Assembly (NCBI GenBank): GCA_937901455.1
Contig: CALDIA010000026.1
Location: 1 to 16,263, forward strand
Length of the DNA: 16,263 nucleotides
Source: an uncultured Bacteroidales bacterium
GTDB lineage: Bacteria > Bacteroidota > Bacteroidia > Bacteroidales > WCHB1-69
Direction: 5' to 3'
Shown: in pieces, positions 14,541-16,263 of the stretch
Numbering within the stretch: position 1 is the stretch's first letter
Layout of the letters: every line of letters starts with the position of its first letter
The notes under the pieces: model-generated
What the model was told of the DNA's origin: nothing
The model's database searches: none
What the model saw: the letters and a program-made list of their open reading frames with translations, nothing else
Made by a program: the position numbers and the translations under genes

Positions 14541-15509
14541 TTATAGTGTGTTTCCTCCATTGTGTTTTAAGCATCCTACACATCCCCTCACCATCGCAAA
14601 GGCATCGATGCTGGTCAAATACCGTCCCCCTCTCCTCACCAAGAGTTCATTCCCGCGAACATTGTCGTCGAACGTCACTGCCCTGTCTGTGTATTTCACG
14701 CAGAAGAGTGGTTTGCCAGACTTCAAGGTTGACATCGCAGCGTGGAACGTGCCTCCTCCGACACCGGTCTGGATTACAACCACAGCATCTGACAAAGCCG
14801 TCTGTATCCTATCCCTCGTGACAAGGCGGCTTTTGTCGGCTATAACACCAACAGGCTGTTCGCTGATGAGCAAACCGCCGTTGTCAAGAATCTCTTTGGC
14901 CAACAGTGCGTTTGAAGGTGGAAATATGATGTCAAGGCCATTTGGCAGGACGGCTATGGTTTTGCCTTTGTCCGCGGCAAGCGCTCCTCTATGTCCTGCC
15001 GTGTCGCAACCAACAGCAAGCCCGCTGATGACTGCGATTCCGTTTTCGGCGAACAACCGTCCGAGATGTCTTCCCGCTACCACTCCCTCGGGTGTCGGAT
15101 GTTGTGTGCCGATGATTGCCACGCATGGCATATCAGTTATTGCAATGTTTCCTTTACAATGGATTATGACAGGCACGTCCCGTCTGCCGTTCTCGTCAAT
15201 GGTGTTGAGCAGCCGCTTGGGATAGCGACTGTCCTGAAAGGATATGACTTCCATACCGAGCCATTCCGACTCAGCCATTATCTGTCGGGCTGTCTCGCAC
15301 GCCCATTTGACCTCATTGATGGACACCGACTTCCTCCTGCATCGTGGCACCATACCGATTCCAAGGCAGATATTGATGAAGCCTGTAAGGTCTTTTTCAG
15401 TCTCACAACCATTCGCATCCAAATGTTCGGCATACCGGGCAAGTCTCATTACAGTCGCATCCCCGAACCCGTCGATTGTCCGCATTGCAAGTAACTGTTC
15501 AGTTGTCAT
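14541..15509 (-). CDS. DprA/Smf-like SLOG-fold protein, no C-terminal winged helix
   Basis: 322 residues from the ATG at 15509, which has GGGAG six bases before it. DprA binds incoming single-stranded DNA and loads RecA; this homologue shows the same Rossmann/SLOG core. An N-terminal helical part (LLAMRTIDGFGDATVMRLAR) resembles the helix-hairpin region. The core follows: VAIIGTQHPTPEG (130-142, with GTQ where DprA has GSR), SGLAVGCDTAGHRGAL (162-177), TIAVLPNGLDIIFPPSN, and GGLLISEQPVG. GGGTFHAAMSTLKSGKP replaces the usual S-G-T/S segment. The sequence stops soon after the core, lacking the winged-helix domain of housekeeping DprA. A TTG 69 bases upstream is in frame but overlaps the promoter. 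The missing domain and the phosphoribosyltransferase neighbour suggest an accessory, perhaps defence-related, paralogue. Fold call strong; role inferred. Confidence 0.85.
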   Translation of the reverse strand: MTTEQLLAMRTIDGFGDATVMRLARYAEHLDANGCETEKDLTGFINICLGIGMVPRCRRKSVSINEVKWACETARQIMAESEWLGMEVISFQDSRYPKRLLNTIDENGRRDVPVIIHCKGNIAITDMPCVAIIGTQHPTPEGVVAGRHLGRLFAENGIAVISGLAVGCDTAGHRGALAADKGKTIAVLPNGLDIIFPPSNALLAKEILDNGGLLISEQPVGVIADKSRLVTRDRIQTALSDAVVVIQTGVGGGTFHAAMSTLKSGKPLFCVKYTDRAVTFDDNVRGNELLVRRGGRYLTSIDAFAMVRGCVGCLKHNGGNTL

Positions 15510-15548
15510 CCTCATCTCCCTGATTGTCTTGTCGGTATAGTTGATGTG

Positions 15549-15578
15549 CAAACTTATCAAATTTATGTTGTATTTCAA
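15549..15578 (-). promoter_or_regulatory. Bacteroides-type promoter of the dprA-like operon
   Basis: On the - strand, TAAGTTTG (15556-15549) is an exact TAnnTTTG -7 box, with TTG (15578-15576) 19 bases upstream as the -33 element, the standard spacing. A second overlapping box, TAAATTTG, lies just upstream. Transcription should start near 15540-15545, leaving a leader of about 30 bases before the ATG at 15509 or 15515. This rules against the in-frame TTG at 15578 as the start codon. Confidence 0.6.
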
Positions 15579-15619
15579 TCAGTTGAATACGCTGGAAACC
15601 TAATTTTTTTTCAAGACAA

Positions 15620-15648
15620 GGGGCGGCCGGTTGTGAGCCGGTCGCCCC
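15620..15648 (-). terminator. Strong GC hairpin after the right-edge gene
   Basis: GGGGCGGCCGG (15620-15630) and CCGGTCGCCCC (15638-15648) form an 11-bp stem with one G-T pair and a 7-base loop. It lies 33 bases past the stop of the right-edge gene and just before the dprA-like promoter. Read on the - strand the stem is followed by TTGTCTTG and then an A-run, so the U-tail is weak, but position and strength suit a terminator that insulates the two units. Confidence 0.5.
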
Positions 15649-15681
15649 CATAGTTGCCAAAACAAGTCCAATTGCTGGGCA

Positions 15682-16263
15682 TTATCCGAGCTGGACGGTG
15701 TTGAGGCACTCCTTGAACGCAAGGCCGTTCTCGAACAGCACGTTCGGCGGGGCAAGCGTGATCTCGTGGCCAGTGAGCTGGCTGTTGGGGATGGTGAACT
15801 TGCCGCCGTTCAGCTGCGGTGCGGTCGCGGGGTTGGCGCCATCGACAAGCCAGCAGTCGGGCTCGCCCGCGATTGCCGCCAGTTCTGTGGTGATGTCCGC
15901 CTCTCCGCAAACGGAGACGAAAGAGATAGCGGTGTCGGTGTCGCCCTTGACGGCGACCATCTCCACGTCTTCCAGACCTTCAAGCTCGATGACGTTCAGG
16001 TCGGTGTCGATGGCCTCCTTGGCAGAGAATTCCGCAGGTACGATGAACGTGTAGTCCACCTTGGGCTCGGAAATCTCGCTGGGCTGCGTGATGTCCGCAG
16101 TGGTGCAGAAGATGGTTGTCTCGAAGCCAGCCTGCCCGTTCTTGCTGGCGCATCCCCACACCTTGCCTTTGTTGTCAAAGATGAAGGCGCGGCGGATGAT
16201 GCCGTCGTTGAAGCTGGCCAGACGGTTGCTTAGGCAGTAGTCCTGGTTGTAGGACTGTGTGAG
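15682..16263 (-). CDS. 3' part of an unrecognised GC-rich gene, possibly phage-structural
   Basis: The frame is open from the window edge to TAA at 15684-15682, giving at least 193 residues; the start lies outside. The visible part begins LTQSYNQDYCLSNRLASFND, continues with FIFDNKGKVWGCASKNG, an acidic middle (VIELEGLEDVEMVAVKGDTD) and ends FENGLAFKECLNTVQLG. The GTG at 16161 is internal, because coding sequence clearly continues upstream of it. There is no transmembrane segment and no catalytic motif. The strand-rich, acidic character with FTIPNSQLTGHEITLAPPN would fit a virion or tail-tube type protein of a Bacteroidales prophage, but this is only an impression. The gene is more GC-rich than its neighbours and separated from them by a strong hairpin, so it belongs to another transcription unit. 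Confidence 0.65.
   Translation of the reverse strand, partial: LTQSYNQDYCLSNRLASFNDGIIRRAFIFDNKGKVWGCASKNGQAGFETTIFCTTADITQPSEISEPKVDYTFIVPAEFSAKEAIDTDLNVIELEGLEDVEMVAVKGDTDTAISFVSVCGEADITTELAAIAGEPDCWLVDGANPATAPQLNGGKFTIPNSQLTGHEITLAPPNVLFENGLAFKECLNTVQLG

Noticed and set aside
14991..15494. + strand open frame of 167 codons across the dprA-like gene
   Set aside because: It is opposite the clear SLOG-fold coding frame, which has the full motif series; the + strand reading has no family features.
15598..15611. T-run on the + strand next to the GC hairpin as an intrinsic terminator for + transcription
   Set aside because: The T-run comes before the hairpin on the + strand and there is no + strand gene ending there.

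Overview
The window looks like an accessory region of a Bacteroidales (Bacteroidetes) chromosome. The clues are a type IX secretion (T9SS) C-terminal sorting domain, Bacteroides-type promoter boxes (TAnnTTTG), A-rich leaders in place of strong Shine-Dalgarno sites, and SpvB/RHS proteins of the kind common in this phylum. No rRNA, tRNA, CRISPR array or transposase gene was seen. The genus cannot be named from the sequence alone.

Left and centre, + strand (about 1-13775): a promoter-like box near 33-40 precedes a short open stretch. It is followed by a secreted LamG-like protein with a T9SS tail (231-1772) and then a giant SpvB / FG-GAP / RHS protein of 3247 residues (1899-11642). These two large genes run in the same direction, are about 126 bp apart, and carry the same family of palindromic AT-rich repeats inserted in frame in their linkers, so they probably form one cell-surface or exported unit. 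The giant protein is built like a polymorphic toxin: signal peptide, SpvB domain, calcium-binding FG-GAP loops, a long YD/RHS repeat shell, the RHS core ending in DPNG, then an AT-rich exchangeable tip. The tip carries an HEITESYH metallopeptidase-like motif and a further C-terminal domain of unknown role.

Downstream (about 11681-13049) lies a 5'-truncated second copy of the RHS core with a different, glycine-rich membrane-type tip. It is broken by two frameshifts, and is best read as an orphan, displaced tip cassette. A single-pass membrane protein (13068-13775) follows it and is a candidate immunity protein.

Right side, - strand (15509 down to 13861): a DprA/Smf-like SLOG-fold protein without the usual C-terminal winged helix is followed 68 bp later by the called start of a ComF-like phosphoribosyltransferase. 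A good Bacteroides promoter sits just upstream of the dprA-like gene. The pair looks like an accessory nucleic-acid or nucleotide-handling module, possibly for defence, rather than the housekeeping competence genes. At the right edge, also on the - strand, is the 3' part of an unrecognised GC-rich gene, closed by a strong GC hairpin.

The most interesting parts are the toxin tip with its unusual metal-binding motif and extra domain, the orphan tip cassette next to it, the palindromic repeats translated inside both exported proteins, and the DprA-like/phosphoribosyltransferase pair.
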